This document shows, piece after piece, positions 9,935 to 18,455 of a stretch of DNA of 64,000 bases (within the stretch, counting starts at the first letter, position 1; each line of letters opens with the position of its first letter). This stretch comes from Paenibacillus humicola (lineage in GTDB: Bacteria; Bacillota; Bacilli; Paenibacillales; Paenibacillaceae): assembly GCF_028826105.1 (NCBI RefSeq), contig NZ_JAQGPL010000001.1:15001-79000 (forward strand), given 5' to 3'. The translations under genes were made by a program, and so were the position numbers. The notes beneath the pieces were generated by a model. It saw nothing but the letters and a program-made list of their open reading frames with translations. It did not search any database and was not told the origin of the DNA.

Positions 9935-10189
9935 TTATTTTGTAATCGGGGAAGGCATTTCGCTCAAACAAACGTTGCAGACGATTTTTCCTTTGAAGTA
10001 AGTGACATTTTCGGCATTGCCGCAAAAGATGCAGGCCGGTTCATATTTCTTGAGCATGATCCGTTCGCCGTCTACATAAATTTCAAGCGCGTCTTTCTCG
10101 CCGATACCAAGCGTGCGGCGCAGTTCGATCGGGATTACGACACGGCCGAGTTCATCAACTTTACGAACGATACCAGTGGATTTCATCAT
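9935..10189 (-). CDS. abrB: Transition-state regulator AbrB with C-terminal zinc knuckle
   Basis: The 84-residue protein has the AbrB swapped-hairpin DNA-binding domain (residues 1-50: STGIVRKVDELGRVVIPIEL onward) that represses stationary-phase genes. In place of the B. subtilis C-terminal oligomerisation tail it has Cys53-x2-Cys56-x14-Cys71-x2-Cys74, a probable zinc knuckle also known from clostridial AbrB proteins. The start is ATG (either of two adjacent) with GAGAGGAGA upstream on the minus strand. Its leader has a sigma-A promoter and two tandem Spo0A boxes just downstream of it, the arrangement that gives Spo0A repression of abrB in B. subtilis. Confidence 0.93.
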   Translation of the reverse strand: MMKSTGIVRKVDELGRVVIPIELRRTLGIGEKDALEIYVDGERIMLKKYEPACIFCGNAENVTYFKGKIVCNVCLSEMPSPITK

Positions 10190-10217
10190 GAACCTATTTT
10201 CTCCTCTCAGGTGGTAA

Positions 10218-10234
10218 TTCGCCAGTGTTCGACA
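10218..10234 (-). promoter_or_regulatory. Tandem Spo0A boxes in the abrB leader
   Basis: Read on the minus strand, TGTCGAA and TGGCGAA are direct repeats three bases apart, located about 17-33 nt after the expected abrB transcription start. B. subtilis abrB has the same arrangement (TGTCGAA, 3 bp, TGACGAA) bound by phosphorylated Spo0A. Confidence 0.85.
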
Positions 10235-10257
10235 AAATTCTATCTTTTCTTGTATCT

Positions 10258-10286
10258 ATAGTACCAACGTTTCCCATAATAGTCAA
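10258..10286 (-). promoter_or_regulatory. Sigma-A promoter of abrB
   Basis: On the minus strand TTGACT (10286-10281) and TACTAT (10263-10258) have a 17-bp spacer, upstream of the 0A boxes. Confidence 0.75.
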
Positions 10287-10393
10287 CCACATTTTAACCG
10301 GAAATATTGGGCACTTTGCCCTTCAGACCATTGTTTAGGGGGATTATTGTTCAATGGGGGCTGTAATAGGGAATAGACATTTGGAAATCCATT

Positions 10394-10452
10394 TGCGACA
10401 TTTTTCGACATATATTCGACTAATATTGTCGAAATGGTGTCCTATTGTCGAA
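10394..10452 (+). promoter_or_regulatory. Cluster of Spo0A-box-like elements before the HD phosphohydrolase gene
   Basis: Within 59 bp there are three exact 0A boxes (TTCGACA at 10404-10410, TGTCGAA at 10427-10433 and at 10446-10452) and two one-mismatch copies (TGCGACA at 10394-10400, TTCGACT at 10415-10421). The last one ends 2 nt before the ribosome-binding site. Binding by Spo0A is inferred from the motif only. Confidence 0.65.
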
Positions 10453-10466
10453 TCGGAGGGAAGAGC

Positions 10467-11777
10467 ATGAATCTTAGGCATCCGCCGCTTGCGGAAGAGA
10501 AAGTATTTAAAGATCCCGTCCATAAATATATCTATGTGCAGGAAAATTTAATCTGGAAACTGATCAATACGCAGGAATTTCAGCGGCTTCGGCGGATCCG
10601 GCAGCTCGGCACGTCGTATTTGACGTTCCATGGCGCGGAGCACAGCCGCTTCTCGCATTCGCTGGGCGTCTATGAAATTACGCGAAAAATCATCTCTCAA
10701 TTCGAACGGAGCGCTTACCCGGACTGGCCCCGGGAAGAAAAGCTGATCGCGCTCTGCGCAGCGCTCCTCCACGATGTCGGACACGGTCCTTTTTCCCACT
10801 CGATCGAGCAGATATTCGACACGAGCCATGAGGCGTGGACATGCCGCATCTTGCTGGAAAATACCGAGATCAACCGCGTGCTGCGCGAATATGATCCATC
10901 GCTTCCAGAGCATGTAGCCGGCGTCATCCGCAAAACGTACGACCGCCCCATTGTGATCAGTCTCGTATCGAGCCAAATGGATGCCGACCGAATGGATTAT
11001 CTGCTGCGGGACGCTTATTTTACCGGCGTAAACTACGGCACATTCGACCTGGACCGGATTCTCCGCGTGCTTCGCCCCTATCAAGGGCGAATTGTTGTCA
11101 AAGAGAGCGGCATGCATGCCGTTGAAGATTATCTCATGTCGCGCTACCAAATGTATTGGCAGGTCTATTTCCATCCGGTGACGCGGAGCTCCGAGATCAT
11201 ACTTCGGCAAATATTTCGCAGAGCGAGCGAATTATATGGGGGTGACTATCCCTTTCGTTTCATATTGGATCCGCTTAGACGGCTGCTGGATGGCACGCTG
11301 GGCGTTGACAGCTACCTGGCGCTCGACGAGGCGCTGGTGCAGTCCGTCTTTATGCAGTGGACAAGCGAGCCGGACCCGCGGCTCTCGGCGCTGTGCCGCC
11401 GGTTCCTTCACCGCAGGCTGTACAAGTACATTGCGATGGAAGACGCGGACGACGGGCTTTGGGAAGAAATTCGAAGCGAGTTTATTGCCGCCGGCCTGGA
11501 CCCCGAATACGACCTGGAAATCGACTTTCCCTACGATATGCCTTATGATGTATATCGTCCGGGAGCGCGATCGCTTACGGAAAAGGACGAAAAACCGCCC
11601 ATTCTGCTCCTTGACGGAGAGGGCCGTCTGTCCGAAATCTCCGAGCGTTCCGAAATCGTTCGTTCTATCACGGGCCTTCATCAGGGCAAATACCATATCT
11701 ATTACCCTGAGGAAACGGTGCGTGAATCAGCGCATTTGTTTCGTCCGCATATTCGTGCATTTTTCGGTTTCTTATAG
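10467..11777 (+). CDS. HD-domain phosphohydrolase (YwfO-like, possible dNTP triphosphohydrolase)
   Basis: The 436-residue protein is an HD-superfamily hydrolase. HGAEHSRFSHS at 55-65 supplies the first metal His, LLHDVGHGPFSH near 100-111 the HD pair (His102, Asp103), and MDADRMDYL near 171-179 the last Asp. Family members such as B. subtilis YwfO and SAMHD1-like enzymes hydrolyse dNTPs; the substrate here is an inference. The ATG at 10467 has GGAGGG 6 nt upstream. An in-frame ATG 33 nt earlier would overlap the 0A boxes and has no ribosome-binding site. It occupies the slot held by metS in B. subtilis and is followed after 13 nt by yabD. Confidence 0.9.
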   Translation: MNLRHPPLAEEKVFKDPVHKYIYVQENLIWKLINTQEFQRLRRIRQLGTSYLTFHGAEHSRFSHSLGVYEITRKIISQFERSAYPDWPREEKLIALCAALLHDVGHGPFSHSIEQIFDTSHEAWTCRILLENTEINRVLREYDPSLPEHVAGVIRKTYDRPIVISLVSSQMDADRMDYLLRDAYFTGVNYGTFDLDRILRVLRPYQGRIVVKESGMHAVEDYLMSRYQMYWQVYFHPVTRSSEIILRQIFRRASELYGGDYPFRFILDPLRRLLDGTLGVDSYLALDEALVQSVFMQWTSEPDPRLSALCRRFLHRRLYKYIAMEDADDGLWEEIRSEFIAAGLDPEYDLEIDFPYDMPYDVYRPGARSLTEKDEKPPILLLDGEGRLSEISERSEIVRSITGLHQGKYHIYYPEETVRESAHLFRPHIRAFFGFL

Positions 11778-11790
11778 AAAGGGGAATAGG

Positions 11791-12570
11791 ATGATGCAGC
11801 CGCTATTAATCGACACGCATACTCACCTGGATTCGCATAAGTTCGACGACGACCGCGCGGAAATGATCGAAAGAGCGCGGGCAGCCGGCGTCCATATGCT
11901 GGTCAATATCGGCTTTAACCGCGAAACGATTCCATCCACGATCGCGCTTGCCGAGCAGTACGATTTTATTTATGCAGCTGTCGGCTGGCATCCCGTCGAC
12001 AGCATCGACATGAAGCCGGAGGATTTGGAATGGATCGCATCGCTGTGCGATCATCCGAAGGTGGTGGCAATCGGCGAAACGGGCCTGGATTATCATTGGG
12101 ATACGTCTCCTAAAGAGGTTCAGCACCGCGTTTTCCGCGAACAGATCCGGTTGGCCAGGCAGAAAAAAAAGCCGATCGTCATTCATAACCGCGACGCTCA
12201 CGAAGATATCGTCCGGCTGCTGCAGGAAGAAAAAGCAAGCGAAGTAGGGGGCATCATGCACTGCTTTTCCGGCAGCTGGGAGACGGCGAAAAAGTGCATG
12301 GAGATGAATTTCTATATTTCCTTCGGCGGACCGGTTACGTTCAAGAACGCCCGCGTGCCGAAAGAAGTGCTGGCCCGCGTCCCTTTGGACAGGCTGCTGA
12401 TCGAAACGGATGCGCCATATTTGGCTCCGCACCCCCATCGCGGAAAACGAAACGAGTCCGCATTCGTTCGTCTGGTAGCCGAGACGGCAGCGGAAATAAC
12501 AGGGAAAACACTGGAAGAAATTTCAAAAATCACAACGGAAAATGCCAAAAAATGTTATGGAATTGAATGA
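11791..12570 (+). CDS. yabD: TatD family metal-dependent hydrolase YabD
   Basis: This 259-residue TIM-barrel hydrolase has the TatD signatures: DTHTHLD with His10 and His12, GETGLDYHW with the metal Glu near 94, IHNRDAHED, MHCFSGS and ETDAPYLAPHPHRG. TatD proteins are metal-dependent nucleases or esterases; the in vivo substrate of YabD is unsettled. The start is an ATG pair at 11791 with GAAAGGGG upstream. It is 13 nt after the HD phosphohydrolase, so the two are probably cotranscribed. As in B. subtilis, yabE follows, here with a long riboswitch leader between. Confidence 0.93.
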   Translation: MMQPLLIDTHTHLDSHKFDDDRAEMIERARAAGVHMLVNIGFNRETIPSTIALAEQYDFIYAAVGWHPVDSIDMKPEDLEWIASLCDHPKVVAIGETGLDYHWDTSPKEVQHRVFREQIRLARQKKKPIVIHNRDAHEDIVRLLQEEKASEVGGIMHCFSGSWETAKKCMEMNFYISFGGPVTFKNARVPKEVLARVPLDRLLIETDAPYLAPHPHRGKRNESAFVRLVAETAAEITGKTLEEISKITTENAKKCYGIE

Positions 12571-12642
12571 ATCAAGCTTATATCGCAAGGATTCGGGACT
12601 TTTCAAGCGAAAAAACTGATTTTGACGGAAGATATTGCGCGT

Positions 12643-12719
12643 ATACCGTCTTATTTTCCTGTAAATTCGTTAAAATCGTCCTTAATCGCTTCTTTACAAT
12701 GCGAAGCAAAAGACGGTAT
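12643..12719 (+). repeat. 10-bp inverted repeat overlapping the yabE leader promoter
   Basis: ATACCGTCTT at 12643-12652 is repeated as its exact complement AAGACGGTAT at 12710-12719. The right arm overlaps the -10 element of the promoter for the riboswitch transcript. The arms are 57 nt apart, so it could be an operator pair rather than a terminator. Confidence 0.5.
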
Positions 12720-12722
12720 GAT
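12693..12722 (+). promoter_or_regulatory. Candidate sigma-A promoter of the riboswitch-yabE transcript
   Basis: TTTACA at 12693-12698 and TATGAT at 12717-12722 have an 18-bp spacer. Transcription would start about 40 nt before the riboswitch. Confidence 0.6.
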
Positions 12723-12765
12723 TCTTTTCAGAAAGTTTTGAAACTGAAAAACGGATTTCAAACCA

Positions 12766-12975
12766 TTATCGCTTAATCTCCGGAAGCGGAGAGCGGGGGA
12801 ACCACATGCTGCAGAAGGAAGGCCCTTACGCGGACCGTACTGAAGCATCGAATTCTTCTAGGGGTGAATTTCGCAGGCAGGCGCACCGGTGCGCCGGGCA
12901 CAGGCGAATAGGGCGGCTCTCTCGCCCGAACCCGACAGCTAACCTCGCAAGCGTTCAAAGAGAGATCAACCTCGT
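12766..12975 (+). ncRNA. Cyclic-di-AMP riboswitch (ydaO-yuaA class)
   Basis: The leader shows the conserved blocks of the ydaO class in order: CGCTTAATCTCCGG at 12770, GCGGGGGAACC near 12792, GGGGTGAATTTCGCAGGC near 12861, then the hallmark CGAACCCGACAGCTAACC at 12927-12944. CGCTT at 12770-12774 pairs with AAGCG at 12949-12953 to close helix P1. The class binds c-di-AMP and turns expression off. A strong terminator follows 30 nt later. Cell-wall hydrolase genes of the Rpf/3D family such as yabE are common targets of this class. Confidence 0.9.
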
Positions 12976-13005
12976 GCAGCCAATCCATGGTCCGATTTCA
13001 TTGCG

Positions 13006-13053
13006 GAAGCCACGAAACAGATCCTCTGTCATTCGGGGCTTCTTTATTTTTTG
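13006..13053 (+). terminator. Riboswitch-associated intrinsic terminator
   Basis: GAAGCC / GGCTTC with an inner ACAGA / TCTGT stem is followed by TTTATTTTTT. Its place between the aptamer and the yabE ribosome-binding site fits transcription attenuation. Confidence 0.85.
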
Positions 13054-13207
13054 GTTAATATTGCTTTACCCGATGACATAGGGTTTTATCATGGAGGTGA
13101 GCTTTGGGGAAACCCGAAGAGCGTGTCTGCACGCAAATCATTATAGTCGCGTCAAATGTATCATGCGTAACACTCGACGGCGGGGCTATGTAAGGAGGAC
13201 CGAAGAA

Positions 13208-14362
13208 GTGGGCGTATTCCCGTTTAAGGACACCCATGGTAAACGATCATCCAGCATGTCTTTCGCATTGCGATGGAAGCATGAGAACGTGCGTTTAATT
13301 GTGCTAAGCGCTCTGATCTCAATCGCTATGACTTTCATGTTTCTGGTGTTGTTGTACGGAACGGCTTCTGCTGACAAGCACGTCTCCGTAGTAGTGAATG
13401 GACGCGAGAGCCTGGTCTCCACCAAGGAGCGGGTCCTGCAACGCCTACTGGATGAACAAGCCATCACGATTGGACCGCATGACAAAGTGTCCATGCCGCT
13501 GAATGCGGAAGTAAAGGACGGGGACAGGGTCGTCATCGATAAAGCGGTTCCGGTCGTCGTGAAGGCCGACGGCAAGGTTAGAACGTTGTACACGACAGAA
13601 AGAACGGTACAGGGAGCGATCGAGGAAGCTCATTTGTTGGTACGGCCTCAGGATAAGGTGTTCCCTGCTCCCGAGACCTCAGTGAAGCCGAATATGGCGG
13701 TTCGGGTGACCCGGATCGACAAGAAATATTCCGAGAACCGGTATACGCTGCCTTTCAGCGTCATCAAGAAGGAAGATCCGAAGCTTGAAAAGGGCAGTCA
13801 AAAGGTCGTCAGAACCGGTAAAAAAGGCACCGTTGTGAAGCGATATGAAAACATTTTCGCGGACGGCGTGCTCGTGTCCCAGTCGATGGTGGCGAAGCTG
13901 ATGCAGACCGACAAGAAGGATCAGATCGTCGCGGTCGGCACGAAAAAGCCGGAGCCCAAAGTTACCGTGCTCTCGGCCAGATCACCGAGCGTTCAGACGC
14001 TGACGAAGCGGGGCATAACGGTTAATGCTAAGAAAGTGTTACGAAACGTGACGCTGACCGCCTATACCGCAGACGCAGCCTCAACCGGCAAGAGCGAGTC
14101 GCACCCGCTGTACGGGGTTACGGCTTCGGGGACGCACGTTGAGGAAGGGCGCACGATCGCCGTCGACCCGGATGTTATTCCGCTCGGCTGGTGGGTCTAT
14201 ATCGAAGGCATCGGCTTCCGGCGTGCGGAGGATACGGGCAGCGCGATCAAAGGCAGTAAGATCGACGTCTACTTTGAGAACGAATCGTATGCCAACAAAT
14301 TCGGCCGGAAACGGGGCTACACCGTGTATGTCATCGGTCCGAAAAAACCGGAAGCCGTATAG
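13208..14362 (+). CDS. yabE: Cell-wall hydrolase-like protein YabE (DUF348, G5 and 3D domains)
   Basis: The 384-residue protein has a cytoplasmic Arg/Lys-rich start, one membrane segment (about 28-50, VRLIVLSALISIAMTFMFLV), two DUF348 repeats (about 55-185), a G5 domain (about 190-275) and a C-terminal 3D (MltA-like) domain whose three Asp lie in VDPDV, EDTGS and KIDVYF. It resembles resuscitation-promoting factors and probably cuts peptidoglycan outside the membrane. The GTG at 13208 has AAGGAGG 9 nt upstream; an ATG at 13091 is in frame but adds unrelated residues before it. Expression is likely under c-di-AMP control through its riboswitch. Confidence 0.92.
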   Translation: MGVFPFKDTHGKRSSSMSFALRWKHENVRLIVLSALISIAMTFMFLVLLYGTASADKHVSVVVNGRESLVSTKERVLQRLLDEQAITIGPHDKVSMPLNAEVKDGDRVVIDKAVPVVVKADGKVRTLYTTERTVQGAIEEAHLLVRPQDKVFPAPETSVKPNMAVRVTRIDKKYSENRYTLPFSVIKKEDPKLEKGSQKVVRTGKKGTVVKRYENIFADGVLVSQSMVAKLMQTDKKDQIVAVGTKKPEPKVTVLSARSPSVQTLTKRGITVNAKKVLRNVTLTAYTADAASTGKSESHPLYGVTASGTHVEEGRTIAVDPDVIPLGWWVYIEGIGFRRAEDTGSAIKGSKIDVYFENESYANKFGRKRGYTVYVIGPKKPEAV

Positions 14363-14416
14363 CGAACCGGTTGTGATTTATTCATATTCGTAATTCGAAT
14401 CGAAATATGCCATGAT

Positions 14417-14443
14417 AAGAAGAGGCGCTTGCCTCTTCTTTTT
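14417..14443 (+). terminator. Terminator after yabE
   Basis: A perfect 10-bp stem AAGAAGAGGC / GCCTCTTCTT with a GCTT loop is followed by TTT. Confidence 0.85.
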
Positions 14444-14477
14444 GCAGTTTGTCTGAAGGGAATGATCGGCTTATCTT

Positions 14478-15985
<1,508 letters not shown>

Positions 15986-16035
15986 GGCTCCTCTGGCCGC
16001 AGCAGCAGGGTTAAGTCGAAGCGGCACCATGACGA

Positions 16036-16064
16036 AGAGCGGCCCCAAGCGGCCGCTCTTTTTC
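16036..16064 (+). terminator. Terminator after ksgA
   Basis: A 9-bp GC-rich stem AGAGCGGCC / GGCCGCTCT with a 6-nt loop is followed by TTTTT. Confidence 0.9.
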
Positions 16065-16078
16065 ATATTGGGAAGCGC

Positions 16079-16106
16079 ACCATCGCCCCTGTCCGCCCAT
16101 AGGATA
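16079..16106 (+). promoter_or_regulatory. Candidate sigma-K promoter of yabG
   Basis: ACC at 16079-16081 and CATAGGATA at 16098-16106 (a perfect CATAnnnTA) have a 16-bp spacer. B. subtilis yabG is a sigma-K gene. Confidence 0.65.
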
Positions 16107-16126
16107 GACGAAGAGGTGATTTGCCC

Positions 16127-17008
16127 ATGAAGCAAGGGGACCTGGTCGTCCGCAAATCGTATGGCGGGGACGTGCTGTTTCGTATCGCGACATTGAATCA
16201 ACAACGAGCTGTTCTGAAAGGTACGGACTACCGGCTGCTTGCGGATGCGCCGCTTCCCGATCTGTCGGTCGTGCGCGACCCCGAATATACGGGAGCGGCT
16301 GCGAAGGTTCGCATCAAAGTGAACGAATCGATGCGCCGCATTCAGGAGCAGCGCGACAAGCAGGTGCAGCATAACGAAAGCGAGCTTCGCAGGGAACTCA
16401 GCGAAAGCCAGCCGTATTTCGAGGTGCCGGGCAAAGTGCTGCATCTGGACGGAGATCCGAATTATTTGAAAAAAAGCATGCAGCTGTACACCCAGCTTCG
16501 GGTTCCGGCTTACGGTCTCCACGTGCACGAGTCGCAGATGGCCGAGACCGTCTTCCGGCTGCTGCCGCAGCTCAAGCCGGATATCGTCGTCATCACGGGC
16601 CATGACGGCGTGCTGAAAAATCGCGAGCAGAGCAGCATCTACAACCTGGGAAGCTACAAGAACTCGCAAAATTTCGTCAATGCGGTGCGCGTCGCCCGCG
16701 ATTTTGAGAAAAGCCGCGACGGGCTGATCGTAGTGGCCGGCGCCTGCCAGTCGCACTACGAGGCGCTGCTGCAATCCGGCGCCAACTTCGCCAGCTCTCC
16801 GGGGAGGGTGCTTATTCATGCGCTGGATCCCGTTTACGTGGCGATTAAGGCCAGCTATACCTCCATTCGAGAGACGATCAATCTCGCCGATGTCATAAAC
16901 GGCACCATCAGCGGCATCGACGGTGTAGGCGGCGTCGAAACGCTGGGCAAATACCGTGTCGGTCTGCCGAAGCCGAAATCGCTCAGCAGCGTGAAGGCAA
17001 CTATATAA
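16127..17008 (+). CDS. yabG: Sporulation-specific cysteine protease YabG
   Basis: YabG is made in the mother cell and processes spore coat proteins. The 293-residue protein matches the YabG peptidase family over its length, including LHLDGDPNYL, GLHVHESQM and the conserved VITGHDG and VVAGACQSH segments, which carry the His and Cys expected at the active site. The ATG at 16127 has GAGGTGA 7 nt upstream; a TTG at 16121 is in frame but too close to it. A sigma-K-type promoter lies directly upstream. Confidence 0.94.
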   Translation: MKQGDLVVRKSYGGDVLFRIATLNQQRAVLKGTDYRLLADAPLPDLSVVRDPEYTGAAAKVRIKVNESMRRIQEQRDKQVQHNESELRRELSESQPYFEVPGKVLHLDGDPNYLKKSMQLYTQLRVPAYGLHVHESQMAETVFRLLPQLKPDIVVITGHDGVLKNREQSSIYNLGSYKNSQNFVNAVRVARDFEKSRDGLIVVAGACQSHYEALLQSGANFASSPGRVLIHALDPVYVAIKASYTSIRETINLADVINGTISGIDGVGGVETLGKYRVGLPKPKSLSSVKATI

Positions 17009-17064
17009 TATGCCTCATTTCCGGTCATTTATGTATGCTGCAAGAAAAATTAGGTTTTTCTTTA

Positions 17065-17094
17065 TTGACAATCCATTTGGTCCACTGTTATAAT
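17065..17094 (+). promoter_or_regulatory. Upstream sigma-A promoter of veg
   Basis: TTGACA at 17065-17070 and TATAAT at 17089-17094 are both perfect consensus hexamers, with an 18-bp spacer. Confidence 0.8.
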
Positions 17095-17103
17095 TATATT
17101 TTT

Positions 17104-17132
17104 TTGACAAACGACCTCTTTTCCGTTATAAT
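17104..17132 (+). promoter_or_regulatory. Downstream sigma-A promoter of veg
   Basis: TTGACA at 17104-17109 and TATAAT at 17127-17132 are both perfect, with a 17-bp spacer. It begins only 10 bp after the first promoter's -10. Confidence 0.88.
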
Positions 17133-17159
17133 GGACAAGGAAAGAGGTGGTAGTGGGCA

Positions 17160-17432
17160 ATGGCAAAAAATGCGCTGTTGGAAATCAAACGCAGTTTGGA
17201 AGCCCATGTCGGCTCCAAGATTCGTCTTCGGGCAAACGGTGGTCGCCGAAAGACTATTGAGCGCACCGGTGTATTGGAAGAAACCTACCCTTCTGTTTTC
17301 ATTGTCAAACTGGATCAGGAGCAGCATGCGTTTAAGCGTGTCTCCTACAGCTACGCGGATATTTTGACCGAGTCGGTCGAAGTGACCGTGGACAGGGATG
17401 ACGGCCAGGTTCGCATTACGTATTTGCATTAA
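17160..17432 (+). CDS. veg: Veg protein
   Basis: This 90-residue protein is the Veg family (DUF1021), with [20 protein letters not shown] and [19 protein letters not shown]. In B. subtilis Veg stimulates biofilm matrix genes by acting against SinR, and its promoter is one of the strongest known. Here two full-consensus sigma-A promoters stand in tandem upstream, which also predicts very strong expression. AAAGAGGTGG precedes the ATG by 9 nt. A terminator follows, so the gene is monocistronic. Confidence 0.95.
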   Translation: MAKNALLEIKRSLEAHVGSKIRLRANGGRRKTIERTGVLEETYPSVFIVKLDQEQHAFKRVSYSYADILTESVEVTVDRDDGQVRITYLH

Positions 17433-17456
17433 AACAAATGTTAGTCGCAGGGTATC

Positions 17457-17490
17457 AAGAACGGGTGCGGTTTTCCCGTTCTTTTTTGTT
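17457..17490 (+). terminator. Terminator after veg
   Basis: A perfect 9-bp stem AAGAACGGG / CCCGTTCTT is followed by TTTTGTTTT. Confidence 0.9.
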
Positions 17491-17525
17491 TTCCGCAGGG
17501 ATGCTCCCCGGCCCGCGGTCCGTCG

Positions 17526-17555
17526 CGCATGAGACAGCCGTTTTCACGCATACTA
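17526..17555 (+). promoter_or_regulatory. Candidate sigma-G promoter of sspF
   Basis: CATACTA at 17549-17555 is a perfect sigma-G -10; CGCATG at 17526-17531 matches 4 of 6 of the -35, with a 17-bp spacer. SASP genes are sigma-G dependent. Confidence 0.7.
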
Positions 17556-17593
17556 ACGGTAAAATCGAAGCGAAGGACAAGGAGGGTTTCATT

Positions 17594-18283
17594 GTGGGCC
17601 GCAGACAACGCAGAAGCATCATGAGCGAGCAGCTGAAGAACGAATTGGCAAAGGATCTCGGCTTTTACGATACGATTCAAAAAGAAGGCTGGGGCGGTAT
17701 CAAGGCGAAGGACGCGGGCAACATGGTGAAGCGCGCGATCCAGCTCGCCGAGCAGGCGGCGGCGAAGCAGCACGCCCAGCAACCGCAGCCCCAGACGGCA
17801 GTGCAGCCGCACGCCCAGCAGCTGCAGCCTCAGACGGCAGTGCAGCCGCACGCCCAGCAGCTGCAGCCTCAGACGGCAGTGCAGCCGCACGCCCAGCAGC
17901 CACAGCCTCAAATGGCAGTGCAGCCGCCTGCCCGGCTGCGAACGGGTCAAGCGGCCGGCATTTACGGCGGCGGAGCCTACGAACCGATTCAGCCGCTAGC
18001 CGCCGCTTCCACTTTCACGGCCGCGCGGTCTGCCGGCCAAGGGACGTTCCGGCCGCAGCCGGGATTTGCAGCGCCGGCGTTCCAGCTGGCCCCTGCGCAG
18101 CATCAGACCGCTGCACAGCGGCCGCCGTTCCCCGCTCCCGCAGCGGCGGCAAGGGCGAATCCGGCTTCAGAACCGGCCGGATTCGCCGCGCAGCCGCCTT
18201 ATACGGGGGCGGGCGCATACGGACAGACGCCGGCATATATGCGGCCGGCGGCGGCTTCCCGACCGGCGGAGCTGCAGCAGTAG
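17594..18283 (+). CDS. sspF: SspF-type small acid-soluble spore protein with a long repeat-rich C-terminal extension
   Basis: Residues 1-55 form a complete alpha/beta-type SASP of the SspF group, with [19 protein letters not shown] and [14 protein letters not shown], which would coat forespore DNA. The usual family member ends soon after. Here the frame stays open to residue 229: four perfect-length 13-residue repeats ([13 protein letters not shown], residues 60-111), then a tail rich in Ala, Pro and Gln. The GTG at 17594 is chosen because AAGGAGG lies 8 nt upstream and the SASP starts [11 protein letters not shown] sigma-G-type promoter precedes it. The position between veg and ispE is that of sspF. 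The role of the tail is unknown. Confidence 0.85.
   Translation: MGRRQRRSIMSEQLKNELAKDLGFYDTIQKEGWGGIKAKDAGNMVKRAIQLAEQAAAKQHAQQPQPQTAVQPHAQQLQPQTAVQPHAQQLQPQTAVQPHAQQPQPQMAVQPPARLRTGQAAGIYGGGAYEPIQPLAAASTFTAARSAGQGTFRPQPGFAAPAFQLAPAQHQTAAQRPPFPAPAAAARANPASEPAGFAAQPPYTGAGAYGQTPAYMRPAAASRPAELQQ
17771..17926 (+). repeat. Four tandem 39-bp repeats inside sspF
   Basis: Four consecutive 39-bp units beginning CACGCCCAGCA encode HAQQ(P/L)QPQ(T/M)AVQP. The units differ at only a few positions, so the array expanded recently and may vary in length between strains. Confidence 0.92.
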
Positions 18284-18329
18284 CACGCCCGGCTGCATAG
18301 GGCGGCATACGGCCTGAAATGCAAGCAAA

Positions 18330-18391
18330 AGCGAAGATAGCCCTCGTTGACGGCATCGGAATGTCGTTCACAGGGCTTCTTCGCTTTTTTT
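18330..18391 (+). terminator. Terminator after sspF
   Basis: AGCGAAGATAGCCCT pairs with AGGGCTTCTTCGCT (one bulged base) around a 27-nt loop and is followed by a run of seven T. Confidence 0.8.
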
Positions 18392-18455
18392 GGCGGCATT
18401 TGTTAAAATAGCAGGTACATGAGTTCATCGTAAACGGACGGGTGAGAGACAACGC

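Noticed and set aside
13091..13207. Longer N-terminus for yabE from ATG 13091
   Set aside because: The GTG at 13208 has an ideal AAGGAGG at 9 nt; the extra 39 residues are unlike the family.
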